Below, piece by piece: positions 17,652 through 24,573 of a DNA stretch of 64,000 bases. Position numbers and translations under genes: made by a program. Position 1 is the first letter of the stretch. Each line of letters begins with the position of its first letter. A model generated the notes under the pieces. The model searched no databases. It was not told where the DNA came from and saw nothing but the letters and a program-made list of their open reading frames with translations. Origin of the DNA: an uncultured bacterium (lineage in GTDB: Bacteria; Acidobacteriota; Aminicenantia; Aminicenantales; Saccharicenantaceae); the NCBI GenBank assembly GCA_937920515.1, contig CALEUG010000020.1:1-64000 (forward strand), read 5' to 3'.

Positions 17652-18119
17652 TTAAATCTTAATTACTGTTTTGTATCTTATCAAGAGATGACCTAAAGTG
17701 CACATCAGGGCGAGATAGAAGACTGCGCAGCTGTTGCTGCCCAGCTCTGGCCGGCCCAGCCCAGAACAGCTTCAAAGAAAGGCTGGACAAGCCTTGAGAA
17801 TCAATCAGCGCCGCCGGAGAGGGCAAAAAGATAAATAAAGAGGGGATTCATGTCCACTGCCAGGGGAACAATGAACTGGTGCCCCTGATAAACATAAAAA
17901 AGACTCGCCCCTGTCCCACAGGGTCAGTCCATGCCAGGCTTGGTTCTGAAACTGCCGTCTTAAAGAATATACAGGATTTCCCTGGAGAGAAGGAATGACC
18001 ATCAGGCCATAAAGCCCCGTGGCTTCCGTAATCAGGAAAAGCATGGCCAAACCCCGGTAGACGTCCGGTGAGACAAGCCGGCCTTAAGGGATACCTTCTG
18101 GCCAGGGCAGGTTTTTCAT
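17652..18119 (-). pseudogene. Decayed DUF5009/HGSNAT-like membrane acyltransferase
   Basis: From an ATG at 18117-18119 the frame hits an in-frame TAA after 11 codons. It then continues as RLVSPDVYRGLAMLFLITE and TGLYGLMVIPSL, and later WHGLTLWD. This is the start of the family of heparan-glucosaminide N-acetyltransferase-like proteins (DVYRG, then WxGLTLWD). A frame shift gives MFIRG, another gives MNPLFIYLFALSGGA, the family's late transmembrane segment, and the end shifts again (LLIRYKTVIKI, stop at 17652-17654). Only about 150 codons remain of the usual 370-400, so the middle is deleted. Its place directly after the exosortase suggests it was once part of the same locus. Confidence 0.65.
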
Positions 18120-18180
18120 CGCTCTTAATTTAAGCTGTATTGATTAAATTAATTTCGCCCCAAGCGGAGCTAAAATATCT

Positions 18181-19065
18181 TCAGGTTGTTTTTGCAGCAG
18201 TGCTGTTCTTCTTTTCTTTGTTTTCCAGATAACATAATAAAAGTCCCGTAAAAATTAAAGCGATGATGAATATCCCGTACCCGACCGACCTGTGAATGAA
18301 GCCTGGTTCCATAAATCTTTCATCGATAAAGTAGGCGATTAGATAAAGTACGACAATTCGCACCCCGTTCTTGATTATGATCAGGGGGATAGCCAGGGCC
18401 ACCAGCAGGAACCTGTGCTTAAAATTTTTAAGGAAAAGATGCCCGGCCAGCAGGCTGATTAGTACCAGGGCAATGCTGGAGCGCCAGCCAGCGCATTCCG
18501 GCCCTACTACCAAAATGTACCCCGGAAGAAAAATTTCAATTCCCTGGCGGACATATGGTATGGCCAGCAGATTAAAGAGAATGTCGGTAATATGGACAGA
18601 AGCTCCGGCAATCTCAACTACCACCCTGTTCATAATGGAAGCAGGTATCGGAACGGCAAAAAGCAGAAAGGCGACGGGGAAAAAGGCCTTCCTTAGAGAA
18701 TTTAATCCATAAATTGCCATGTATGTACCTGCCCAGAAGACAATTGCTGAGAATACTGCCAGAGAGATTGAATACTCTGTCTTGAAGCCTGCGTACTTAG
18801 CCAATAAATATAAAAAGATTCCAATGGAAATGATAAATATACCCGGAAAGACATCTGGATCAGGAGCCGAAAAAAGCAATTTTCTTTTCCTGTAAAGAAG
18901 AAAGGCACTGATCAAGGGAATGATTGGGATGTGGGTGTAATATAAATCAATGCCTGGATCGGTCAGAACAGATTTTACTGGCTGGAAAGCCATAAAAATA
19001 GAAAATCCATAAAATAAACAGAGTATAAAAAAAAATGATCGATTTTTCTCAGACTCCCGCACCAA
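18181..19065 (-). CDS. Exosortase
   Basis: This inner-membrane transpeptidase-like cysteine protease recognises PEP-CTERM tails. The 294-residue protein has about eight hydrophobic segments. The catalytic trio is visible: Cys191 in GPECAGWRSSIAL, Arg236 in IKNGVRIVVL and His259 in FIHRSVGYGIF. The start is a TTG at 19065 (a GTG follows immediately) with AAGGA upstream; no ATG fits. It lies 56 bases after the stop of the tiny PEP-CTERM-like gene and is probably co-transcribed with it. Its likely job is to process that partner and perhaps others in the genome. Confidence 0.9.
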   Translation of the reverse strand: MVRESEKNRSFFFILCLFYGFSIFMAFQPVKSVLTDPGIDLYYTHIPIIPLISAFLLYRKRKLLFSAPDPDVFPGIFIISIGIFLYLLAKYAGFKTEYSISLAVFSAIVFWAGTYMAIYGLNSLRKAFFPVAFLLFAVPIPASIMNRVVVEIAGASVHITDILFNLLAIPYVRQGIEIFLPGYILVVGPECAGWRSSIALVLISLLAGHLFLKNFKHRFLLVALAIPLIIIKNGVRIVVLYLIAYFIDERFMEPGFIHRSVGYGIFIIALIFTGLLLCYLENKEKKNSTAAKTT

Positions 19066-19121
19066 TTGAATAAAGATCCTTACTTGACTTGACCTGGCCC
19101 CGCTCAGGTCTCCCGGTAATA

Positions 19122-19334
19122 TCAGCCTTTTTTGCGCTTCTTTAAAGCGTAAATCCCGATTCCGGCCAGCCCGAGCCCCACTAAACCAATTGAAACAGGT
19201 TCAGCCACGCCTCGTTTACCTCCTCGTCCTTTGCTTCCTTTAGGTCCCAGAACATCGCTCCAGGCGTAGGAAATTGAAGTTACCATTATAATTAGCAGTA
19301 ACAGCGCGACCAGAATAACGATGCCTTTTCTCAT
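19122..19334 (-). CDS. Minimal PEP-CTERM-like exosortase substrate (70 aa)
   Basis: The whole protein is a signal peptide (residues 1-24, ending SISYA), an 18-residue middle (WSDVLGPKGSKGRGGKRG), then VAEPVS, a hydrophobic helix of about 17 residues (IGLVGLGLAGIGIYAL) and a basic tail (KKRKKG). EP-hydrophobic-basic is the PEP-CTERM layout. After both cleavages only about 20 residues would remain, glycine-rich with five Lys/Arg. An AAAGGGG ribosome site and a good promoter precede it, and the exosortase gene follows. It reads as a dedicated partner of that enzyme. The function of the short product is unknown. Confidence 0.85.
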   Translation of the reverse strand: MRKGIVILVALLLLIIMVTSISYAWSDVLGPKGSKGRGGKRGVAEPVSIGLVGLGLAGIGIYALKKRKKG

Positions 19335-19370
19335 GGCTATTAGCCCCTTTCCATTTACTCAGCAATTACT

Positions 19371-19398
19371 ATTATCAGGATAAAATCTTTATTGTCAA
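19371..19398 (-). promoter_or_regulatory. Promoter of the PEP-CTERM/exosortase operon
   Basis: On the minus strand TTGACA (19393-19398) and GATAAT (19371-19376) are 16 bases apart. Transcription would start about 30 bases before the 70-residue gene. The element faces away from a second TTGACA on the plus strand ten bases further on. Confidence 0.6.
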
Positions 19399-19407
19399 GC
19401 ATTTTTA

Positions 19408-19436
19408 TTGACAGTTTCTCCAGTTTTATGATAGAA
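19408..19436 (+). promoter_or_regulatory. Possible divergent promoter of the acyltransferase-ACP-ligase operon
   Basis: A perfect TTGACA at 19408-19413 is followed, 16-17 bases on, by only a weak -10 (GATAGA or ATAGAA, 19430-19436). It would start a message just before the preferred GTG start at 19485. Confidence 0.3.
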
Positions 19437-19484
19437 AAAAAAGCATTTTTATTCGAGAGCTTATTGGCCGGCGGGGAGCAGTCG

Positions 19485-19988
19485 GTGAGGATTTTTCAGC
19501 GGATCTTAAGGCGGATAGCCTATTTTATCCCGGGCGGCGCCTCTCTTCGCCCCGCTCTTAACAGGCTGCGCGGCGTTAAAATCGGCAGGAATGTCTGGAT
19601 CAGCCAGTACGTTTATATTGATGAGCTGCACCCGGAAGCCATAGAAATAGGGGATAATGTCACGGTTGGAATAGGAACAGCCATCATTTCACACCTGTAC
19701 TGGACCAAATCAAGGGAAACCGTGGTCAAGCCCGTGGTTATTGAGCCCGACGTCTTCATCGGACCGCATTGCGTTATTCTTCCGGGGGTTCGTATCGGCC
19801 GCGGTTCGGTTATCCATGCCGGGACAGTGGTTTCTCATAATGTCCCACCCGGGGTCTTTTTCGGCCACGCCCCGGCCACTGTTCTGGGGAAGGTTACCGT
19901 CCCTTTAACTCCCGAGCATTCATACCAGGAATTCATTCACGGCTTGAGGCCCTTCAGAAAAAGAGGCGAGCAAGATGATCAGGGATGA
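19485..19988 (+). CDS. Hexapeptide-repeat acyltransferase (LbH fold)
   Basis: This left-handed beta-helix acyltransferase resembles serine/sugar O- and N-acetyltransferases. IGRNVWISQYVYID, IEIGDNVTVGIGTAII and VFIGPHCVILPGVRIGRGS are the hexapeptide coils, and SHLYW supplies the usual histidine region. I prefer the GTG at 19485 (VRIFQRILRRIAYF) because GGGGAG lies six bases before it. An ATG at 19428 and a TTG at 19392 are in frame but lack a ribosome site as good. The gene overlaps the ACP gene by 14 bases, so it may use the carrier-bound acyl group. Confidence 0.8.
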   Translation: MRIFQRILRRIAYFIPGGASLRPALNRLRGVKIGRNVWISQYVYIDELHPEAIEIGDNVTVGIGTAIISHLYWTKSRETVVKPVVIEPDVFIGPHCVILPGVRIGRGSVIHAGTVVSHNVPPGVFFGHAPATVLGKVTVPLTPEHSYQEFIHGLRPFRKRGEQDDQG

Positions 19989-20223
19989 AGTAAAAAAATT
20001 CATTCTGGAAAAATTTTTATTTAATTGCAGCGACCGGCTCGATAATGATGCATCTCTTATCGAGACCAACACTGTGGATTCCGTGGGTATTCTGGAAATA
20101 GTGAGTTTTATTGAAAATAACTTCAAAATTAAGGTTGAAGACGAAGAATTAACGGCCGAAAACCTTGACAGCATAAATAAAATAGCCAGTTTTGTTGAGA
20201 GAAAGTTAGGGACACAGGCTTAA
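19975..20223 (+). CDS. Acyl carrier protein (second copy)
   Basis: This 82-residue carrier protein has its phosphopantetheine serine in TVDSVGILEIVSFIE. It shares the overall layout of the first ACP (15921-16175), but the sequences differ clearly. GAGGCGAG precedes the ATG. It starts inside the acyltransferase gene and ends four bases before the ligase gene. The three form a compact acyl-transfer set of the sort found in exosortase-associated glycan loci. Confidence 0.9.
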   Translation: MIRDEVKKFILEKFLFNCSDRLDNDASLIETNTVDSVGILEIVSFIENNFKIKVEDEELTAENLDSINKIASFVERKLGTQA

Positions 20224-20227
20224 ATAG

Positions 20228-21820
20228 ATGCAATTTGACCCGTTTCTCCTCCATGATTGGCTCTCCCGGACTGCCCGCTGTTCTCCTGATAAAGTAGCTC
20301 TAATCTCCAGTGGGCAGCGGCTGACCTATCGTGAGGTCGAAGAAAAATCCAGCAACCTGGCTTCAGCCCTGGTGCTGATGGGGTTCAGAAAGGGTGACCG
20401 GGCCATAATCTGCCTGGACAATTCGCCGGAAGCGGTAATTTCAATTTATGGAATTCTCAAGGCCGGAGGGGTTTTTTCAATTCTTGAACCCAGGAGCCCC
20501 TGGCCGGTCATAAGTTCTATAATTGTGAACTCGGGGGCACGCCTTCTGATTATTTACAGACGCAAGTTATTGCAGAAAGAAGATTTTAAGTCGCCTTCTG
20601 AAGACCTGCAAATTATCATAGTGGACGGCAGCCAATCGCCTCCTCGAACCTTCCCTAAGGCCCTGAATTTTTCCGGGCTGACCGAGAAACTATCCGTTGA
20701 TGTCCATCTACCACGGCTTCTGGAAAACGACCTGGCCTGCCTGATATATACATCAGGTTCAACCGGAAAACCCAAAGGTATCATTTGCACTCATCACAAT
20801 ATGGTCACAGCAGCCCGGAGCATCATTCAATACCTGGAAAATACCAGGGATGATGTTATCCTGGATGTCCTGCCTCTTTCCTTTGATTACGGGCTGTACC
20901 AGGTTCTCATGTGTTTTATGTTCGGCGGGACGCTCGTCCTCGAGCCATCGTTCGCGTACATTCAAGATATTGTGGCTGCCATTGAGAAAGAAAAGACCAC
21001 CGGATTTCCGATAATTCCTTCGATTTCAGCCATGCTCTTAAAACTGAAGAACTTCCCCCATAAGCAGCTCGGCTCGCTGCGCTACATAACCAACACCGGC
21101 GCCGCCTGGCCTGTTTCCCACATCCGCAGGCTCCGGGAATTATTGCCCGGGGTAAAGCTCTTTTCCATGTACGGCCTGAGTGAGTGCAAGAGAGTGAGCT
21201 ATCTTCCGCCCGAATTGATCGATAAGCACCCGGACTCGGTGGGAATTCCCATGCCCAATCTTGAAGTAATGATTGTCGATCGGCGCGGCAAACCGGTTCC
21301 GGCCGGGAAACCCGGCCAGCTCCTCGTCAGGGGACCCACGGTCATGCAGGGTTACTGGCGAGATAAAAAACTGACAAAAAGGGTTTTCAGACAGGGCCGC
21401 TATGCGGAAGACCGCTGGCTGTATACCGGCGATATATTCCGCCAGGATGAAAACGGCCTGCTCTATTTTGTCGGACGCCGCGACCGGCAGATAAAATCCT
21501 ACGGCCACAGGATTAACCTGGCCGAGGTGGAAAGGGTTATTTCCGGGCTGGAGGGAATAGTGGAAGTGGCCGCTGTTCCGGTCCCTGATGAAATCGGCGG
21601 GGCCGTCGTCGGGGTTTTCGCCGCTGCCAGGAAGGGAACAAGGATGGACGAGAATAGCATCAGACATCATTGCCAGCAGAACCTGGAGCCTTATAAAATA
21701 CCCCGCCATATCTGGTTGATGGATTCGCTGCCGAAGACCCAGAACGGCAAAATTAATTACAAGAAATTGATGACCTCTCTGAAGAAAGAAAAGCCGGTGA
21801 AGAAGTCAGTATCTCAGTAA
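20228..21820 (+). CDS. AMP-forming acyl ligase, exosortase-locus type
   Basis: This 530-residue ANL enzyme activates an acid as adenylate and loads it onto CoA or the ACP encoded just upstream. Its motifs are LIYTSGSTGKPKG, DVLPLSFDYGLYQ, MYGLSECKR, WLYTGDIFRQ, GRRDRQIKSYGHRINL and the lysine of TQNGKINYKK. LSFDYGLYQVL is typical, from memory, of ligases named as exosortase A system-associated. Its four-base gap from the ACP gene suggests a functional pair. The substrate is not known. Confidence 0.87.
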   Translation: MQFDPFLLHDWLSRTARCSPDKVALISSGQRLTYREVEEKSSNLASALVLMGFRKGDRAIICLDNSPEAVISIYGILKAGGVFSILEPRSPWPVISSIIVNSGARLLIIYRRKLLQKEDFKSPSEDLQIIIVDGSQSPPRTFPKALNFSGLTEKLSVDVHLPRLLENDLACLIYTSGSTGKPKGIICTHHNMVTAARSIIQYLENTRDDVILDVLPLSFDYGLYQVLMCFMFGGTLVLEPSFAYIQDIVAAIEKEKTTGFPIIPSISAMLLKLKNFPHKQLGSLRYITNTGAAWPVSHIRRLRELLPGVKLFSMYGLSECKRVSYLPPELIDKHPDSVGIPMPNLEVMIVDRRGKPVPAGKPGQLLVRGPTVMQGYWRDKKLTKRVFRQGRYAEDRWLYTGDIFRQDENGLLYFVGRRDRQIKSYGHRINLAEVERVISGLEGIVEVAAVPVPDEIGGAVVGVFAAARKGTRMDENSIRHHCQQNLEPYKIPRHIWLMDSLPKTQNGKINYKKLMTSLKKEKPVKKSVSQ

Positions 21821-21880
21821 TAATGGCGAGTGGCCCGTTAAGATTAAGTTGTGCTGAAGGGCAGCCTGTAAAGGTTAACG

Positions 21881-22138
21881 ATGAGAAAGTTTTTAGCCGG
21901 GTTAAAGGCCTTCGGCCCGTTGATAAAGAAAGAATTTGTCCGAAGCCGGGACCTGAAAAAGGCTTCTTTAGAAGGGATTGTTTCTGAGGTGAACGTAATC
22001 TTTAATCTGAGCCCGGGTATTTATGGGATGATAAAAACCCTGGATGCCAGTCGGTGCACATTAGGAACGATTATAAATTGCCGGAAGCAGAGCTTTGCGA
22101 AAAAGGAGACAGGCCGATGCGAAACAACGAATATATGA
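21881..22138 (+). CDS. Doubtful small ORF between ligase and NadE-like genes
   Basis: This 85-residue frame starts MRKFLAGLKAFGPL with AAGG twelve bases upstream. Up to GIYGMIKTLDAS it has coding-like, helical composition; after that it overlaps the NadE-like start. I recognise no family. It may be a small real protein, or the remnant of a gene whose 3' part was lost. The 296-base gap it fills has no other feature. Confidence 0.25.
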   Translation: MRKFLAGLKAFGPLIKKEFVRSRDLKKASLEGIVSEVNVIFNLSPGIYGMIKTLDASRCTLGTIINCRKQSFAKKETGRCETTNI

Positions 22139-23103
22139 AAGAATTTACATATGACCTGCTGAAGCTCGATTGCGAAAGAGAAACGGCCAGGCTGACCGCC
22201 TTTATTTCCGAAGCCGTTGCCCGCCGTCTCCGGAAACAGGGCGCGGTGGTGGGAATATCGGGGGGAATTGACAGCTCGGTAACGGCAGCTCTCTGTGCCA
22301 GGGCTTTAGGTCCAGAAAAGGTGCTCGGGCTGCTGATGCCCGAAAAAGATTCTCATCCCGATACACTGAAACTCAGCCAGTTGGTAGGGGAGAGCCTTGG
22401 CATTAAGACTATCCATCGTGACCTAACCCCGGTTCTGAACGGGCTCGACTTCTATGATGAAATGACCGGTTGTATTCAGCAGATTATTCCTGAATATTCC
22501 AGCGGCTGGAAATGGAAGATCTCGGCTTCCGATATCAGGAATGATCGTCTTTTTACTTTTTTCTGGCTGGTGGTTCAATCGCCGCAAGGCGAAATCGTAA
22601 AAAAGAGGCTGCCAGCTGATAGCCTGCTCCAGATCATAGCCCTCAGCAACTTCAAACAGAGGACCCGCAAAATGCTGGAGTATCATTACGCTGACCGCTT
22701 CAATTATGCGGTGGCCGGGACCTCCAATCTCCTGGAGAGCGACCAGGGCTTCTTTGTCAAGCTGGGGGACGGAGCCGGCGATTTTAAGCCGATTGCCCAC
22801 CTCTTTAAAACCCAGATTTACCAGCTCGGAAAGTACCTGGACCTGCCCCAAGCTATAACTGAACGCCAGCCCACGGCTGATATCCATCCGCTATCCCAGG
22901 GGCAGGACGAATTCTTCTTCGGGCTGCCCTACGAGCAGCTCGATGCCTGCCTTTACGGCGAAAAGAACGGCCTCCCGGTGGAATCGATGGCCCGGGCCAT
23001 CGGCCTGGAAGCCGGCCGGGTCAGCCTGATTTACAGGCAATTAGCCCACCGCCGCCTGGCCAACGAATACCTCGGCCTTCCGCCGCTTTACCCCGAGAAA
23101 TAA
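22117..23103 (+). CDS. NAD synthetase-like ATP-dependent amidating enzyme
   Basis: The 328-residue protein is of the ammonia-dependent NadE type. The pyrophosphatase loop GISGGIDSS is at residues 46-54, GLLMPEKD comes next, and GTSNLLESDQGFFVKLGDGAGDF holds the conserved NadE segment. It is about 55 residues longer than usual because of an insertion between these blocks. The ATG at 22117 is chosen because AAAAGGAGA precedes it; a longer reading from 22054 lacks a site. It could be the cell's NAD synthetase. Its place behind the ACP-ligase genes also allows a role in amidating a sugar or acyl acid. Confidence 0.8.
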   Translation: MRNNEYMKEFTYDLLKLDCERETARLTAFISEAVARRLRKQGAVVGISGGIDSSVTAALCARALGPEKVLGLLMPEKDSHPDTLKLSQLVGESLGIKTIHRDLTPVLNGLDFYDEMTGCIQQIIPEYSSGWKWKISASDIRNDRLFTFFWLVVQSPQGEIVKKRLPADSLLQIIALSNFKQRTRKMLEYHYADRFNYAVAGTSNLLESDQGFFVKLGDGAGDFKPIAHLFKTQIYQLGKYLDLPQAITERQPTADIHPLSQGQDEFFFGLPYEQLDACLYGEKNGLPVESMARAIGLEAGRVSLIYRQLAHRRLANEYLGLPPLYPEK

Positions 23104-23211
23104 GGAAGTTTTAATAATTCAGGTTTTTGATTTTTATAACTTAACCTGCGCCTGAGGGTACATTAGGAATTGTTTTTATCCGGACAAAGAAAAGTGTCAA
23201 AAATTTTTAAA

Positions 23212-23410
23212 TCATTTTCCTGAAAACTCAAAGGTCATTTCCCGGGTTTTGTCCTGCTGGCGGATAATATTGAGTTTGTAAATCGGCCGCTAAAAGTATA
23301 CAGCTGGACTTTAATAAGCTGTCCCTGATTCATCTCAAACCTGATTTGGCAGTTCTTCCTTTTATTCGCATAAGGATAAATATTCAGCCGGGCAGGATAA
23401 TTCAGTAATT
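23212..23410 (-). pseudogene. Remnant of a FlgD-Ig/T9SS-like C-terminal domain
   Basis: On the minus strand a frame without a start reads ARLNIYPYANKRKN, then CQIRFEMNQGQLIKVQLY and TFSGRF, and stops at 23235-23237. This matches the pattern of FlgD Ig-like and T9SS type A tail domains (NxYPNP...IRFxL...VxLxxYdxxGR). After a frame shift, QQDKTREMTFEFSGK would complete the last strands and stop at 23212. There is no start codon or upstream domain, so it is a decayed C-terminal end of a secreted protein. Confidence 0.5.
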
Positions 23411-23586
23411 AACTCGGTCCTACAGTTTTTATTAAAAGCTTCTTTATCAATGCTGGCAGCCCGGGATAAAACCGGGTTGATTTAATCTGTGGACCGGGGC
23501 TCAGCCCTGAGAATATTTTTTTTGTTTATGGAAGCAATTTAACCTGTATGCTAAACTAAAAACCTGTATAACAGGCGAGGTAAAAC
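23411..23586. other. Intergenic region upstream of the carbonic anhydrase-like gene
   Basis: No gene is seen. A small inverted repeat, CCTGT-ATA-ACAGG (about 23563-23575), sits directly before the ribosome site GCGAGG of the downstream gene and could modulate access to it. CCCGG-GATAAAA-CCGGG at about 23460-23476 is another short hairpin. Confidence 0.3.
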
Positions 23587-24093
23587 ATGACAGAGACTAA
23601 TAAAACTGAGCAGGCCATAATTCATCCCGGGTCATTCATTGCCGATAAGGCGGTTCTCATCGGTCGGGTGATAATCAAGAAAGGGGCCAGCATCTGGTAT
23701 AACGCCGTGCTCCGGGCCGACATCGCCGATATCGTCATCGGGGAATATTCCAACATCCAGGATAACTGTGTCGTCCACGTTGATTACGACACCCCGACCA
23801 TCGTCGGGGACTACGTCACGGTGGGCCACGGGGCCATTCTGCACGCCTGCAAGATTGGCAACAACACCCTTATAGGTATGGGAGCGGTTGTCCTGGACCG
23901 GGCCATCATCCCCGATAACTGCCTGGTGGCGGCCGGGTCCCTGGTCCCGCCAGGCAAGACCTTCCCGGAAGGCACTCTCATCCTTGGCAACCCGGCCAGA
24001 GTGGCCCGCACCCTTAGCCCTGAAGAAATTAAGCATCTCCGCCAGAACGCCCTCAGCTATTACGACCTCTGGCAGAAAAATTACCGAGGCTAA
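23587..24093 (+). CDS. Gamma-class carbonic anhydrase family protein
   Basis: The 168-residue left-handed beta-helix protein is of the gamma-CA/YrdA type. The three zinc histidines are present in CVVHVD and GHGAILHAC. Other conserved parts are SIWYNAVLRADIADI, NIQDNCVVH, GMGAVVLD and LILGNPARVAR. It may hydrate CO2 or, like YrdA, act on another small substrate; the sequence cannot decide. GCGAGG lies eight bases before the ATG. It is monocistronic. Confidence 0.88.
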   Translation: MTETNKTEQAIIHPGSFIADKAVLIGRVIIKKGASIWYNAVLRADIADIVIGEYSNIQDNCVVHVDYDTPTIVGDYVTVGHGAILHACKIGNNTLIGMGAVVLDRAIIPDNCLVAAGSLVPPGKTFPEGTLILGNPARVARTLSPEEIKHLRQNALSYYDLWQKNYRG

Positions 24094-24095
24094 CC

Positions 24096-24245
24096 TCAGG
24101 TCAGGTTTGCGCCTTTTAAAAATTTATTAAACTTAAATGTCAGTTTAACCGAACCCTGTATTTTATTCACGAATCCTTTCCCGCTGATGTTCACTCCGTT
24201 CTGCCTGTTTTCCTGATAATATTTTTGTACATTCTTCCAGCGCAA
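24096..24245 (-). pseudogene. Possible C-terminal coding relic
   Basis: On the minus strand an open stretch of about 45 codons reads WKNVQKYYQENRQNG, then VNISGKGFVNKIQGSVKL and TFKFNKFLKGANLT, stopping at 24096-24098, only two bases from the convergent carbonic anhydrase stop. Its composition is coding-like, but it has no start and the frame is closed just upstream. I do not recognise the family. Confidence 0.25.
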
Positions 24246-24514
24246 TTATTTTTCAATATTTCCCTCTGCGGTCCATCTTTGGCGATAACTGTGGATGGCG
24301 GGGGGTCATAAAATCTATTTAATAATCAGCTTTTTACATGAATTTCTTTCTCACAGATAATCCTGCCCTGAAAACGGTTGCCCGGTGAAACGATAAAACG
24401 ACCTCTGTTCAAGCCTGATGGTCAGCTTTTAGGAGTTAAAAAATTCTAGCCAAGATTGATGATTTTGCCCCCGAGTCCCTTCCTCTTAACCTCAGGCAAA
24501 GGTTAAATTTAAAC
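24246..24514. other. Intergenic region before the XRE regulator
   Basis: AT-rich sequence with no gene or clear structure seen. It leads into the regulator's promoter. Confidence 0.3.
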
Positions 24515-24543
24515 TTGACAATATCTTAACGAATTGTTAATTA
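24515..24543 (+). promoter_or_regulatory. Promoter of the XRE/ImmA-like regulator
   Basis: TTGACA at 24515-24520 and TAATTA at 24538-24543 are 17 bases apart, with the start codon 30 bases further on. The spacer holds a perfect inverted repeat, listed separately. Confidence 0.55.
24526..24540. promoter_or_regulatory. Operator-like repeat TTAAC-N5-GTTAA
   Basis: TTAAC (24526-24530) and GTTAA (24536-24540) form a perfect inverted repeat around GAATT, lying between the -35 and -10 of the regulator's own promoter. This is a classic position and size for an XRE-family dimer that represses its own gene. Confidence 0.5.
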
Positions 24544-24573
24544 TAGGGCGGAAGGTTCGCCGGGGAGATTGAA

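Noticed and set aside
17805-18050. 81-codon ORF as an intact small protein
   Set aside because: Its sequence is the front of a DUF5009-type protein broken by stops and frame shifts, so it is reported as a pseudogene.
22054-22116. Upstream ATG for the NadE-like gene
   Set aside because: The downstream ATG at 22117 has AAAAGGAGA at good spacing and fits the family N-terminus; the extra 21 residues do not.
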